Assembly: GCA_045110335.1 (NCBI GenBank)
Contig: JBGCGB010000013.1
Coordinates: 1-64,000 of the forward strand
Direction of reading: 5' to 3'
Length of the DNA stretch: 64,000 nucleotides
Source of the DNA: CALBPI01 sp045110335
GTDB taxonomy: Bacteria; Pseudomonadota; Gammaproteobacteria; Steroidobacterales; Woeseiaceae
Position 1 is the stretch's first letter. Every line of letters begins with the position of its first letter. The translations under genes and the position numbers were made by a program. The notes under the pieces are model-generated. The model worked only from the letters and a program-made list of their open reading frames with translations, did not search any database and had not been told where the DNA came from. Of the stretch, positions 35,310 through 43,945 are shown piece by piece.

Positions 35310-37226
35310 TCAGATCGCTTCGCGCGCGCTGTCGGCATCGTTGGCGTCAGGAGCTGCACGAGTGATCCGGGTCACGCTGGCCGACTCCGGCAAGCGGAAT
35401 CCGGAGACACTCTTGCGCAACTCACCGGCCAACTGTGCCAGTTTCGCAATCGACGACGTCGTTGCATTGGTCGCTTCGCCGGTCTGGCCACTGATTTCGC
35501 GTAGGGCCACTGTCCGCCGGCTGATATCGGTAGCCGCCTGCGACTGTTGGCGCGCAGAGCCATAAATATTTTGTACAAGACTCGCAATCTGGTTGGAGAC
35601 CTGTTCAATTTCATCCAATGCCGCACCAGCATTTTCAGCCAACAAGGCGCCACCAACCACATCGGTTGTCGAACGCTCCATCGACACCACGGCCTCATTG
35701 GTGTCCGCCTGAATGGTGCGGACCAACACTTCAATTTGTTTCGTCGCATTGGTTGAACGTTCGGCGAGGCGTTGCACTTCATCGGCAACCACCGCAAACC
35801 CGCGACCGGCTTCGCCAGCCATGGATGCCTGAATCGATGCGTTCAACGCGAGGATATTCGTTTGTTCAGCAATGTCATTGATCAACTCAACAATGTTGCC
35901 GATTTCTTGTGAACTTTCACCGAGTCTTTTGATCCGCTTGGAAGTCTCCTGGATCGTTTCGCGAATGGTGTTCATGCCCTCGATCGTGCGTCGTACTGCA
36001 TCACCACCCTTGTGCGCAACATCGACAGAGTGCCTCGCGACATCGGATGAACGTTCGGCATTGCCGGACACTTCTTCAATGGATGACGCAATCGCTGTGA
36101 TCGATTCAGTCGCTGCCGCGATTTCAAGGGCTTGCTTTTGCGCCGACCGGTTCATATGAACCGCTGTCGTTTCAGTTTGACGGGTCGCCGCATCAACCAT
36201 CGCTGCCGTGCCGTCAATCGTCGTGACTAATTCGCGTAACGCCTCAATAGCGTAGTTAATAGAGTCAGCAATCGCACCGGTGATGTCTTCGGTCACTGTC
36301 GCTTCGACCGTCAAATCACCATCCGCCAGACTGCCGAGCTCATCAAGCAGTCGCAAAATCGCTTGCTGATTTCGCTCATTTTGATCGGCTTGTTCGATCG
36401 CGGAATGCCGCAGATGCGCATCGCGAACAAAGCCTGCCAACAAACCAGCAACCAGCAACAATGCTCCGCCGATGAGCCCAATCGCGAGCCATGGCATGAA
36501 CGGGTTGAGCATGTTCGCAATACCACTCGCCGGGGGCGCTGATACACTCGCGCCGGATACCGCCGGGAAACCAGCCGCAATACGATTGGCATCGGCAAAA
36601 ACCGTCGATTCGCTCTCCATGACCGATGCCGCGCTTTGCAGGACGAACACCTGATCCAGCAATGCGGACGACAAACTAGCATCATCAAGTGCCGCAACAT
36701 CTAGCGAACTGCTGTCGCCATTAAGCGCGGCGGCCAGCTCTGAAAGATCATCGGTCACCCGTCTTAGGTCCGTAGCTTGCTGGGGTGCCGCGGACGGCTC
36801 CCCACGCATCGCGAATGCCTGGGTTCGGATCAAGGCGAGGCTGTCGCGCACACCATCCAGCGCTGATGTATCGCCGGCGCTCTCTAACAGTTGACTGGCG
36901 ACGTCGGTTGTCTCGATGAGTCGATCAGCAGCGCCGCGAAAAGCGATCAGGTTTTCCCGCTTGGAGAGCAAGTCATTACTAATTGTGGCCGCTTGGCCGG
37001 TCGGGCTTTCACTACGGACCAACGAAGCTAATTGGGCGACACCGTTCTCGTCGCCGAGCGCCGTTGCCGAAACGGCAGCCGCCAATGCAGGTGATGGGCC
37101 GCCTCGAACATCGCTGACCGGTGGCGTATGCGTTAACCAGACGGCGACGGCTGCCAGTATGAGTAGCAGCGGCACGGCAATGGCGCTGAAATTAAAGAGT
37201 TTTGAATTTGCGGCTTTCTTGGCCAT
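35310..37226 (-). CDS. pilJ: methyl-accepting receptor PilJ
   Basis: A 638-residue chemoreceptor with two membrane helices (about 15-38 and 245-270) around a periplasmic sensor domain. The highly conserved receptor tip EQTNILALNASIQASMAGEA is near residue 455. The Hamp-like linker EQADQNERNQQAILRLLDEL and the long coiled coil are typical. It presumably couples pilus status or surface contact to the ChpA kinase. No CheR-type (PilK) or CheB-type (ChpB) gene is in the cluster, so adaptation enzymes must be elsewhere or absent. Confidence 0.94.
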   Translation of the reverse strand: MAKKAANSKLFNFSAIAVPLLLILAAVAVWLTHTPPVSDVRGGPSPALAAAVSATALGDENGVAQLASLVRSESPTGQAATISNDLLSKRENLIAFRGAADRLIETTDVASQLLESAGDTSALDGVRDSLALIRTQAFAMRGEPSAAPQQATDLRRVTDDLSELAAALNGDSSSLDVAALDDASLSSALLDQVFVLQSAASVMESESTVFADANRIAAGFPAVSGASVSAPPASGIANMLNPFMPWLAIGLIGGALLLVAGLLAGFVRDAHLRHSAIEQADQNERNQQAILRLLDELGSLADGDLTVEATVTEDITGAIADSINYAIEALRELVTTIDGTAAMVDAATRQTETTAVHMNRSAQKQALEIAAATESITAIASSIEEVSGNAERSSDVARHSVDVAHKGGDAVRRTIEGMNTIRETIQETSKRIKRLGESSQEIGNIVELINDIAEQTNILALNASIQASMAGEAGRGFAVVADEVQRLAERSTNATKQIEVLVRTIQADTNEAVVSMERSTTDVVGGALLAENAGAALDEIEQVSNQIASLVQNIYGSARQQSQAATDISRRTVALREISGQTGEATNATTSSIAKLAQLAGELRKSVSGFRLPESASVTRITRAAPDANDADSAREAI

Positions 37227-37249
37227 TAGCTTGCTTCCATTACCATTGA

Positions 37250-37822
37250 CTAGCGACGCTGGGTTTCTGCGGCTTGCAAAAACGGCTCGCTGGTTAATAG
37301 ACGATCAAATTGAAAAACCGGCCAGCGCTCTTCGCCACGCCGGAAAAAACCGTCCGTATAAGAATCCGCACGAACTTCCGTGTTGTGCGTCGTTTGGCTG
37401 TATTCGCCATCGACAAATCGTCGAAATCCGCTGACTTCCTCTACCATCAAGCCTGCACTGACATCTCTATGTCGCACGCTGATCACTCGGGCAGAGCGAC
37501 CTCTATCGGACCGGCCCGCGCCAAGAAACAACTTGAGGTCAATCATGGGTAGCAACTGACCGCGCAAATTGGCGATACCGACCAGCCACCGTTTAGCACC
37601 CGGAACGCGGGTAATATTGTCAGGAATCATTAGCACTTCACTGACGTGATCCCGATTTGCGACAAACGGCTCACCGGCGATCGAAAAGCCGACACCGACC
37701 CATTCATTGCGTTGGCCGGCGACGTCCGCCTGCCCGGCAATCGCTGCGCGACTGCGACGCTCCATCTCCTGCAGGAGATCGAACGGTTTATCGGCCAGCG
37801 ACTTTAGCGGTAGACCTGCCAT
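37250..37822 (-). CDS. pilI: CheW-like adaptor PilI
   Basis: A 190-residue protein with one CheW domain after a short N-terminal helix. GVGFSIAGEPFVANRDHVSE and NLRGQLLPMIDLKLFLGA are the CheW barrel signature. PilI bridges PilJ and ChpA. It lies 3 nt after pilH and 23 nt before pilJ in one operon. Confidence 0.93.
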   Translation of the reverse strand: MAGLPLKSLADKPFDLLQEMERRSRAAIAGQADVAGQRNEWVGVGFSIAGEPFVANRDHVSEVLMIPDNITRVPGAKRWLVGIANLRGQLLPMIDLKLFLGAGRSDRGRSARVISVRHRDVSAGLMVEEVSGFRRFVDGEYSQTTHNTEVRADSYTDGFFRRGEERWPVFQFDRLLTSEPFLQAAETQRR

Positions 37823-37825
37823 CGG

Positions 37826-38203
37826 CTAAGCGCTGAGCCCCGCCGCCAATTGGGCTTTGATTTTCTCTATCAACGACTGTTCTTTGACGGGTTTGACCAG
37901 ATAGTCCCTCGCGCCCTGGCGCAACGCCCAAATGCGATCGGTTTCCTGATCCTTGCTGGTCACGACAATTACCGGAATGTTTGCCGTGCTAGCGTTTTTG
38001 CTTAACTTGCGAGTCGCCTGAAATCCGTTCATTCCCGGCATGACCACATCCATCAGAATTAAATCAGGGTGCTCCCGCAAGGCGGCAGCAATACCTGTCT
38101 CACCGGAATCCGCTGTACTGGTCTGAAAACCATGCTTATCCAGCATCGACTGCACGACATGCAGCTCTGTGGGTGAATCATCTACGATTAGAATGTGCGC
38201 CAT
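37826..38203 (-). CDS. pilH: response regulator PilH
   Basis: A 125-residue stand-alone receiver domain. Acidic pocket DD (residues 8-9), phosphorylatable D52 in LILMDVVMPG, and K in VTSKDQE are present. In Pseudomonas PilH is associated with pilus retraction (PilT side) or acts as a phosphate sink. It follows pilG with a 30 bp gap. Confidence 0.93.
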   Translation of the reverse strand: MAHILIVDDSPTELHVVQSMLDKHGFQTSTADSGETGIAAALREHPDLILMDVVMPGMNGFQATRKLSKNASTANIPVIVVTSKDQETDRIWALRQGARDYLVKPVKEQSLIEKIKAQLAAGLSA

Positions 38204-38233
38204 GAAAAATCCTTGCGTCCAGGCAAGCTCCGG

Positions 38234-38629
38234 TTAGTGCCCGAGTTGCTCGCTGATCGCACCGACCAGCTCGTCCTTCGTGAATGGCTTCGTCAAGTAG
38301 CGCTCGGATCCCACGATCCGGCCGCGTGCCCGGTCAAACAGGCCGTCCTTACTGGACAACATGATGACTGGCGTATCACGAAAAGCCTTATTGTTCTTGA
38401 TAAGTTGGCAGGTCTGATAGCCATCAAGACGCGGCATCATGATGTCGACGAAAATCAGATCCGGCTGGTGATCAGCGATTTTTGACAGCGAGTCAAAACC
38501 GTCGATTGCCGTAAAAACCTCGCAACCTTCCTTGCTCAACAACGTCTCTGCCGTTCGACGAATCGTTTTACTATCGTCGATGACAAGAATTTTGATACCT
38601 TTCAACCCATTGGATGATTCAACGCTCAC
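38234..38629 (-). CDS. pilG: response regulator PilG
   Basis: A 131-residue single receiver domain. Acidic pocket DD at 18-19, phosphorylatable D62 in LIFVDIMMPRLDG, and lysine in LSSKDGL are intact. The start is GTG at 38629, preceded by AAAGGAG about nine bases upstream. PilG drives pilus extension in Pseudomonas, via PilB and the cAMP pathway. It is the first gene of the pilGHIJ-chpA-chpC operon. Confidence 0.94.
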   Translation of the reverse strand: MSVESSNGLKGIKILVIDDSKTIRRTAETLLSKEGCEVFTAIDGFDSLSKIADHQPDLIFVDIMMPRLDGYQTCQLIKNNKAFRDTPVIMLSSKDGLFDRARGRIVGSERYLTKPFTKDELVGAISEQLGH

Positions 38630-38678
38630 GCGGGCAATCTCCTTTATACATAACTGGCATTGTCCCGTTTATCGCACA

Positions 38679-38694
38679 TGTGACGTCGTGCACA
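38679..38694. promoter_or_regulatory. possible CRP/Vfr binding site between pilG and gshB
   Basis: TGTGA-cgtcgt-GCACA (38679-38694) matches nine of ten bases of the CRP/Vfr consensus TGTGA-N6-TCACA. It lies 50 bp upstream of the pilG start. Vfr controls type IV pilus functions in Pseudomonas, so the place is meaningful. A clear -10/-35 pair is not visible. Confidence 0.4.
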
Positions 38695-38839
38695 GCGCAC
38701 ATTTTCGCGGTTCTCTACCGAAAACTTTTAACATATTGCAGTTCGCTATGCTATCGACAGCCCTCTGATTCGGGCGGTTTCAGACGCGACATCGTATAGT
38801 TCCCTTCATTGATCCAATAAGACGACAGAGGACAAAGGC

Positions 38840-39805
38840 TTGAGCGACTCAAAAACACGGTTCGGAATTGTCATGGACCCCATCGCCGACATCACGCCGG
38901 CCAAAGACTCAACACTCGCGATGATGCTGGAAATTCAGCGTCGCGGGCACGAAATCCGGGTGATGCAACAAGGCGATATGTATGTCGAAAACGGGGTGGC
39001 CAGAGCCCGAACAACCGGTATGCGCGTGGCGGACGATGCCAATGACTGGTTCACGCCGGCTGATACCACGGATGAGCCGTTGGCAGACCTCGATGTCATT
39101 CTGATGCGCAAAGACCCACCGTTCGACATGGAGTTCATTTACACCACCTACATCCTTGAAGTGGCCGAACGCGCGGGGAGTCTCGTCGTCAATAGGCCGG
39201 CTGCATTGCGCGATCTCAACGAAAAAGCGTCTACAGCATGGTTCCCGGCACTCGCGCCGGAAACGCTGATTAGCAGGGATCGTGATCTCATCAAACGATT
39301 CTTAACCAAACATGAGCATATCGTTGTCAAACCGCTCGATGGCATGGGCGGAAAATCGATTTTCACGCTACGCAAGGGCGACCAAAACACCAATGTCGTG
39401 CTGGAGACGTTGACGGACTATGGACAGCAATTCGCGATGGCACAGACCTTTATTCCGGAGATCACCGACGGCGACAAGCGCATCCTTTTAGTGAATGGCG
39501 TCCCCGTCGAGCATATGCTGGCGAGAGTCCCTAACGCAGAGGATGGGCGTGGCAACCTCGCGATGGGCGCCACAGCGGATGCGAGGCCACTCGGAGACGC
39601 AGAGCGAAAAATCGCCGAGGCGGTCGGCCCATTGCTTCGTGATCGCGGCGTTATCTTCGCGGGTCTGGACATCATCGGCGATAAGCTGACCGAAATTAAT
39701 GTCACCAGCCCGACAGGCATCCGGGAAATCGACAAGCATTTTTCGATCAATATCGCCGGTTTGCTCATGGATGCGATCGAGCAAATGCTGGCCAAGCGGT
39801 CGTAA
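38840..39805 (+). CDS. gshB: glutathione synthetase
   Basis: GshB joins glycine to gamma-glutamylcysteine with ATP. The 321-residue ATP-grasp protein has NRPAALRDLNEKASTAWFP, VVKPLDGMGGKSIF and the C-terminal metal site EINVTSPTGIREID. The start is TTG at 38840, with AGAGGA seven bases upstream. It is divergent from pilG, the same order as in Pseudomonas. Confidence 0.95.
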   Translation: MSDSKTRFGIVMDPIADITPAKDSTLAMMLEIQRRGHEIRVMQQGDMYVENGVARARTTGMRVADDANDWFTPADTTDEPLADLDVILMRKDPPFDMEFIYTTYILEVAERAGSLVVNRPAALRDLNEKASTAWFPALAPETLISRDRDLIKRFLTKHEHIVVKPLDGMGGKSIFTLRKGDQNTNVVLETLTDYGQQFAMAQTFIPEITDGDKRILLVNGVPVEHMLARVPNAEDGRGNLAMGATADARPLGDAERKIAEAVGPLLRDRGVIFAGLDIIGDKLTEINVTSPTGIREIDKHFSINIAGLLMDAIEQMLAKRS

Positions 39806-39817
39806 CCGCCCGGACCT

Positions 39818-40870
39818 GTGCTAAGAACCGGAATCAGCCGACGGGAAGCGCTACTTTCAATGGGCGCATTGACTCTCGTCGGCTGCGAACGCGCCGCGCA
39901 ACCGCAGTTCTTCGAGTGGCTTACTTTCGCCACCACACTCAGACTGACGATCTATGGCAGCGACGAGAAAACAGCGCGCAAAGCGCAAGCTGCGCTGAAA
40001 ACAAAGTATGACCAAATCAATAAAGATTGGTACGCCTGGGGTGATGGCGAGCTAGGCCGCATTAATCATGAGCTTGCGACGACATCAACGGCGCGCGTCT
40101 CCGCCCCGCTTGCCCAGATCATCAGCACCGCAAGTCAACTCAATCGGCAAAGCCAGAATACCTTCAGCATCCGTACGGCCGAACTGAGTCGCGCGTGGGG
40201 CTTTGACCGATTCGATGCCGGCAACCCGCCGCAGCGCCGGCCATCTAAAACGACGCTCGCAGCTGCATTGGATAGCGCATCGATTGCCTTTCGTCTAGAA
40301 GATCTTGGCATGAACGACGACAGCGTCCGTATCGTTGCCGAAAGACCGGGTTTGTTGCTAGACCTCGGCGGTATTGCCAAGGGCGCAGCGTTGTCAGTCG
40401 GACTTCGGACACTTCGAGAAAACGGTGTTGAATCGGCGATGATCGACGCCGGTGGTGATCTGGCAACATTGGCGGGCACGCAGCGATCTTCGTTCACCGT
40501 CGGCCTACAAGCACCGCGTGGGAGCGGCGTCGGCAGCGCCATCCGGATCGCCGCTGGTGAATGTGTCATGACATCCGGAGACTATGCACGATATTGGATG
40601 ATCGATGGCCAGCGCTATCAGCACATCATCGACGCCAATACGGGCGAGCCCGCCAATGGTGCTCAAGCGGCCACCGTCGTCGGCTTGGACCCGACCCACG
40701 CGGACGCCGCAGCTACCGCGCTCGTGGTTGGCGGTGCCGCGCGTTTCGATGAGCTCTGTGACGCAATGCAGGTTACAGATGCACTTCTCGTGGATAATAA
40801 AGGTAGATTAACCATAACGCCGGAATTCCGGGACCGCCTGATTGGTCAAACCACCGTAAACGAGCGATGA
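39818..40870 (+). CDS. apbE: FAD:protein FMN transferase (ApbE)
   Basis: ApbE attaches FMN covalently to threonine in exported flavoproteins. The 350-residue protein begins with a twin-arginine-like and lipobox leader (ISRREALLSMGALTLVGC), so it may be a Tat-exported lipoprotein. Family motifs are LLLDLGGIAKGAALSVGL, MIDAGGDLATL and the Mg/FAD part HIIDANTGEPANG. It lies 12 nt after gshB and overlaps tonB by 4 nt (ATGA). No flavoprotein acceptor was seen in this window. Confidence 0.92.
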   Translation: MLRTGISRREALLSMGALTLVGCERAAQPQFFEWLTFATTLRLTIYGSDEKTARKAQAALKTKYDQINKDWYAWGDGELGRINHELATTSTARVSAPLAQIISTASQLNRQSQNTFSIRTAELSRAWGFDRFDAGNPPQRRPSKTTLAAALDSASIAFRLEDLGMNDDSVRIVAERPGLLLDLGGIAKGAALSVGLRTLRENGVESAMIDAGGDLATLAGTQRSSFTVGLQAPRGSGVGSAIRIAAGECVMTSGDYARYWMIDGQRYQHIIDANTGEPANGAQAATVVGLDPTHADAAATALVVGGAARFDELCDAMQVTDALLVDNKGRLTITPEFRDRLIGQTTVNER

Positions 40871-41808
40871 GTCAGACAGAAGCCGAAATCAACACCGTTC
40901 TCGCTAGGGACTTGTTACCGGTCGCCCACAATCGGATTGACCGACTGCCGCCTATGCTGTTTGTCGCCGCATTGTTCTACGCCATGCTGATCCTCGGTGT
41001 TACGTTCGACATTGGCTTGCCGGACGACGATCGCGAAGCAACGTCGCTCGAGGTCACGATCGTCACCAATGCCGATTTGACGACCGCTCGACCCGATAAA
41101 GCTGACTATCTAGCGCAAGCCAACCAGCAGGGTAACGGCAACACCCGTGAAAAAGTCAGCCCCGGTGCAGCGCCGCTGGCACCCGGGCAGACCGAGATAA
41201 ATGCTGAGGAGCCCGGACAAGTGCAGCGTGCGCAATCGCCCGGTGAAGTGGTAGCCAAAGAATTACTGACAACAACCGCCAGTGCAGAACGGGTCATCCT
41301 GCAGCCCGATGAAGTCACCGATGAACAATCCGAGCTCGCGCAAGAAGCTCAGGCCGTGGCTGCCGGCCAGACCGAAACATTGCCATTGCCAGAGGACGAC
41401 AATCCGTCACTGCTGATTACCGACGACAATCCCAGACATCTCGTGGTCAGCGTGAACTCTGCGCAATCTGACATTGCGCCTTATCTCAACAGTTGGAAAC
41501 GACGGGTCGAGCGCATCGGAACACTCAATTTCCCGCGCGGGCTCAATGTCGAAGGCCTAACCGGCAGTCCGACGCTGGAGATTTCGATCGCGCCAGACGG
41601 CCGGCTTACAGAAGTACAAATCTTGCGCTCCTCGGGCTACGAAGCGCTGGATCGCGCGGCCATGATGGTGCTCAGCCGAGCATCACCCTTCGATGCCTTC
41701 CCGGAAGTCATCAAAGAGCAATACGACCTACTGCGTTTTGCTTACAAGTTTGAGTTCCAAAGCAATCGTATGCGTGGCACGGTCAGCACCAGTGCTGACG
41801 GCCGATAA
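40867..41808 (+). CDS. TonB-family energy transducer
   Basis: A 313-residue protein with one N-terminal membrane helix (MLFVAALFYAMLILGVTFDI). A Gln/Glu/Ala-rich periplasmic linker follows. The C-terminal TonB domain (about 220-310) has LEISIAPDGRLTEVQILRSS and ASPFDAFPEVI. A tonB-like gene next to gshB and the pil-chp genes is also found in Pseudomonas (tonB3, linked to twitching motility). The start overlaps the apbE stop. The receptors it energises are not known. Confidence 0.88.
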   Translation: MSQTEAEINTVLARDLLPVAHNRIDRLPPMLFVAALFYAMLILGVTFDIGLPDDDREATSLEVTIVTNADLTTARPDKADYLAQANQQGNGNTREKVSPGAAPLAPGQTEINAEEPGQVQRAQSPGEVVAKELLTTTASAERVILQPDEVTDEQSELAQEAQAVAAGQTETLPLPEDDNPSLLITDDNPRHLVVSVNSAQSDIAPYLNSWKRRVERIGTLNFPRGLNVEGLTGSPTLEISIAPDGRLTEVQILRSSGYEALDRAAMMVLSRASPFDAFPEVIKEQYDLLRFAYKFEFQSNRMRGTVSTSADGR

Positions 41809-41851
41809 GCAGCAGTTGCACGCTAACAATCGCTAGGGTGATACTTCGAAC

Positions 41852-42436
41852 ATGAAAGACTTCCCCTCTTTGGCCGGCCAGCTACTGATCGCAATGCCCG
41901 CCTTGAATGATCCGAACTTTGAAAATGCGGTGACGCTGATCTGTGAGCATAGTGAAGAAGGCGCCATGGGCATCACGATCAATCGGCCTAGCGACATGAC
42001 GAACGAAGACGTCTTTTCGCAACTCGCCGAAAATCAGGCTAACGAAACTGACAAGCGGGATCGTGAGCTAGCTGACCGACCAGTGTTGTTCGGCGGACCG
42101 GTTGCACCCGAACGCGGCTTTGTCATGCACACAGAAAAAGGCGACTGGGAAGCGACGCTCGCCGTGGCGGACGGGATTTTCGTCACGATGTCACGAGATA
42201 TCCTGACCGCTATGCTTGACGAAGAAGCACCCAGCGAAGCAATGATGGCATTGGGGTACGCCGGCTGGGAGGCCGAGCAACTGGAACAGGAAATTCGCGC
42301 GAACGCATGGCTGACCACGGACGCAACGACAGACATCGTATTTAGCGCGCCATTCGATGCGCGTTGGGATCTGGCCGCAAAAGCGATCGGTATCACCCGC
42401 GAACAATTAAGCCCCGGCCCCGCTGGCAACGCTTGA
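41852..42436 (+). CDS. yqgE: YqgE/AlgH family protein (UPF0301)
   Basis: A 194-residue protein of the UPF0301/AlgH family, whose function is uncertain. It has the family start LAGQLLIAMPALNDPNFENA, GAMGITINRPS, LFGGPV and the C-terminal GYAGWEAEQLEQEIRANAWL. It precedes ruvX by 7 nt, the usual order. Confidence 0.93.
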   Translation: MKDFPSLAGQLLIAMPALNDPNFENAVTLICEHSEEGAMGITINRPSDMTNEDVFSQLAENQANETDKRDRELADRPVLFGGPVAPERGFVMHTEKGDWEATLAVADGIFVTMSRDILTAMLDEEAPSEAMMALGYAGWEAEQLEQEIRANAWLTTDATTDIVFSAPFDARWDLAAKAIGITREQLSPGPAGNA

Positions 42437-42443
42437 ACCCGAC

Positions 42444-42878
42444 ATGACCAGCCTGATCGCTTTCGACTACGGGACGCGCAGAATTGGCGTTGCGGTCGGC
42501 CAAACCATTACACAAACGGCTCGTGAACTCGCGACGCTCACCAGCACGGATGGCCAACCCGACTGGGATGCGATAGAAACACTCATCGACGACTGGGCGC
42601 CAGACTTGTTGTTAGTCGGTCTGCCATTAGATGCCAACGGCGAAGACACGCCGCAAACCGCGATCGTTCGGCGGTTCGCTGCGGAACTAGCCGAATATGA
42701 TCTACCGGTTCAGCTGATTGATGAACATTTAACCTCGAACGAAGCCAGCGACATGCTGCGCACGCAACGACAGCGCGGCAGCCGACGCAAACGCGTAAAG
42801 AAGGTTGATGTCGATGCCTTGTCGGCCGTGATCATTGCTGAACAATGGCTCCGCCAGCGAGACATCGCGCGCTCCTGA
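42444..42878 (+). CDS. ruvX: YqgF/RuvX, pre-16S rRNA nuclease
   Basis: A 144-residue RNase H-fold nuclease that finishes the 5' end of 16S rRNA. Motif I is LIAFDYGTRRIGVAVGQ with catalytic D8. VGLPLDANGEDTPQT, the DEHLTSNEASDML segment and the C-terminal VDALSAVIIAEQWL complete the active site. It is followed by pyrB after 53 nt. Confidence 0.93.
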   Translation: MTSLIAFDYGTRRIGVAVGQTITQTARELATLTSTDGQPDWDAIETLIDDWAPDLLLVGLPLDANGEDTPQTAIVRRFAAELAEYDLPVQLIDEHLTSNEASDMLRTQRQRGSRRKRVKKVDVDALSAVIIAEQWLRQRDIARS

Positions 42879-42931
42879 CGCGCCGCTGGTGATAAACTGT
42901 CGCGCTGACGACCCGAAGAGCCGCCAGCACC

Positions 42932-43945
42932 ATGACCAAGCCATCCCCGGAATCATCAATAGACCCGTCCGACTATCAGGCAAAACAGCTGGACAGCCAA
43001 GGCCGGCTTCGCCATTTGTTAACGCTAGATGGACTTCCGGCTGCGCTGATTAATCGTATTCTTGATCGTGCGGAAGACTATTTGGCGGCACCAGATCAAA
43101 TGGTCGTCCGGAATAATGCGCTGCGTGGCTTCACTGTTGCCAACCTGTTCTTTGAACCCAGCACCCGCACGCGCGCTTCTTTTGAACTCGCGGCCAAACG
43201 GTTGGATGCGGATGTGTTGAATCTTGATGTCTCCACCTCTTCGCGTATTAAGGGTGAAAGCATCCTGGATACGATCTATACGCTGCAGGCGATGCAAGCC
43301 GATGTTTTTGTCGTTCGTGATGCGGCAGTCGGCGTGCCGGGCATGATTGCCGCCAGCGTGCGTGACGGTGTCAGCATCCTGAATGCCGGCGAAGCCAGCG
43401 CGTCCCATCCGACACAGGGTCTGCTGGACGTACTGACCATGCGACGTGCCTGTGGCGATATCGGTGATTTGAAAGTTTGTATCGTCGGTGACATCGCCCA
43501 TTCACGCGTCGCGCGATCCACCGCATCCGCACTACAAACGCTTGGCGTCGACTCCTTGCGATTGGTCGCACCGGCGCCTATGCGCCCCGATCCCGCAGAC
43601 TTTGCAGGCGCCGAGTACTACGACAACCTCGCCGATGGCGTGCGCGATGCCGACATTGTTATGGCACTTCGCATCCAGCACGAGCGCATTGTCGACAAGA
43701 CCGGCTTCCCGGATACGGCGTCCTATGTCGACGCGTATCAACTAAACCACGACAATCTTAAAGGCGCTAGTGCCAACTGCTTCGTCATGCACCCAGGCCC
43801 CATGAATCGTGGCGTAGAAATCGACGGTGCTCTAGCCGACAGTCCGCGTTCATTGATTACAGAACAAGTTCGCAACGGCGTTGCTATTCGTATGGCGTTA
43901 CTTGAGATCGTCGTCGCCACCAGCAAAGGAATCTCCCTGTCATGA
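42932..43945 (+). CDS. pyrB: aspartate carbamoyltransferase, catalytic subunit
   Basis: PyrB makes carbamoyl-aspartate in pyrimidine synthesis. The 337-residue protein has a carbamoyl-phosphate site FEPSTRTRASFELAAKRL, then SHPTQGLLDVLTM and the C-terminal MHPGPMNRGVEID. About 25 N-terminal residues extend before the common core, as in class A (Pseudomonas-type) enzymes that pair with a dihydroorotase-like PyrC'. No pyrC' gene follows here. The stop overlaps the next gene by ATGA. Confidence 0.95.
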   Translation: MTKPSPESSIDPSDYQAKQLDSQGRLRHLLTLDGLPAALINRILDRAEDYLAAPDQMVVRNNALRGFTVANLFFEPSTRTRASFELAAKRLDADVLNLDVSTSSRIKGESILDTIYTLQAMQADVFVVRDAAVGVPGMIAASVRDGVSILNAGEASASHPTQGLLDVLTMRRACGDIGDLKVCIVGDIAHSRVARSTASALQTLGVDSLRLVAPAPMRPDPADFAGAEYYDNLADGVRDADIVMALRIQHERIVDKTGFPDTASYVDAYQLNHDNLKGASANCFVMHPGPMNRGVEIDGALADSPRSLITEQVRNGVAIRMALLEIVVATSKGISLS

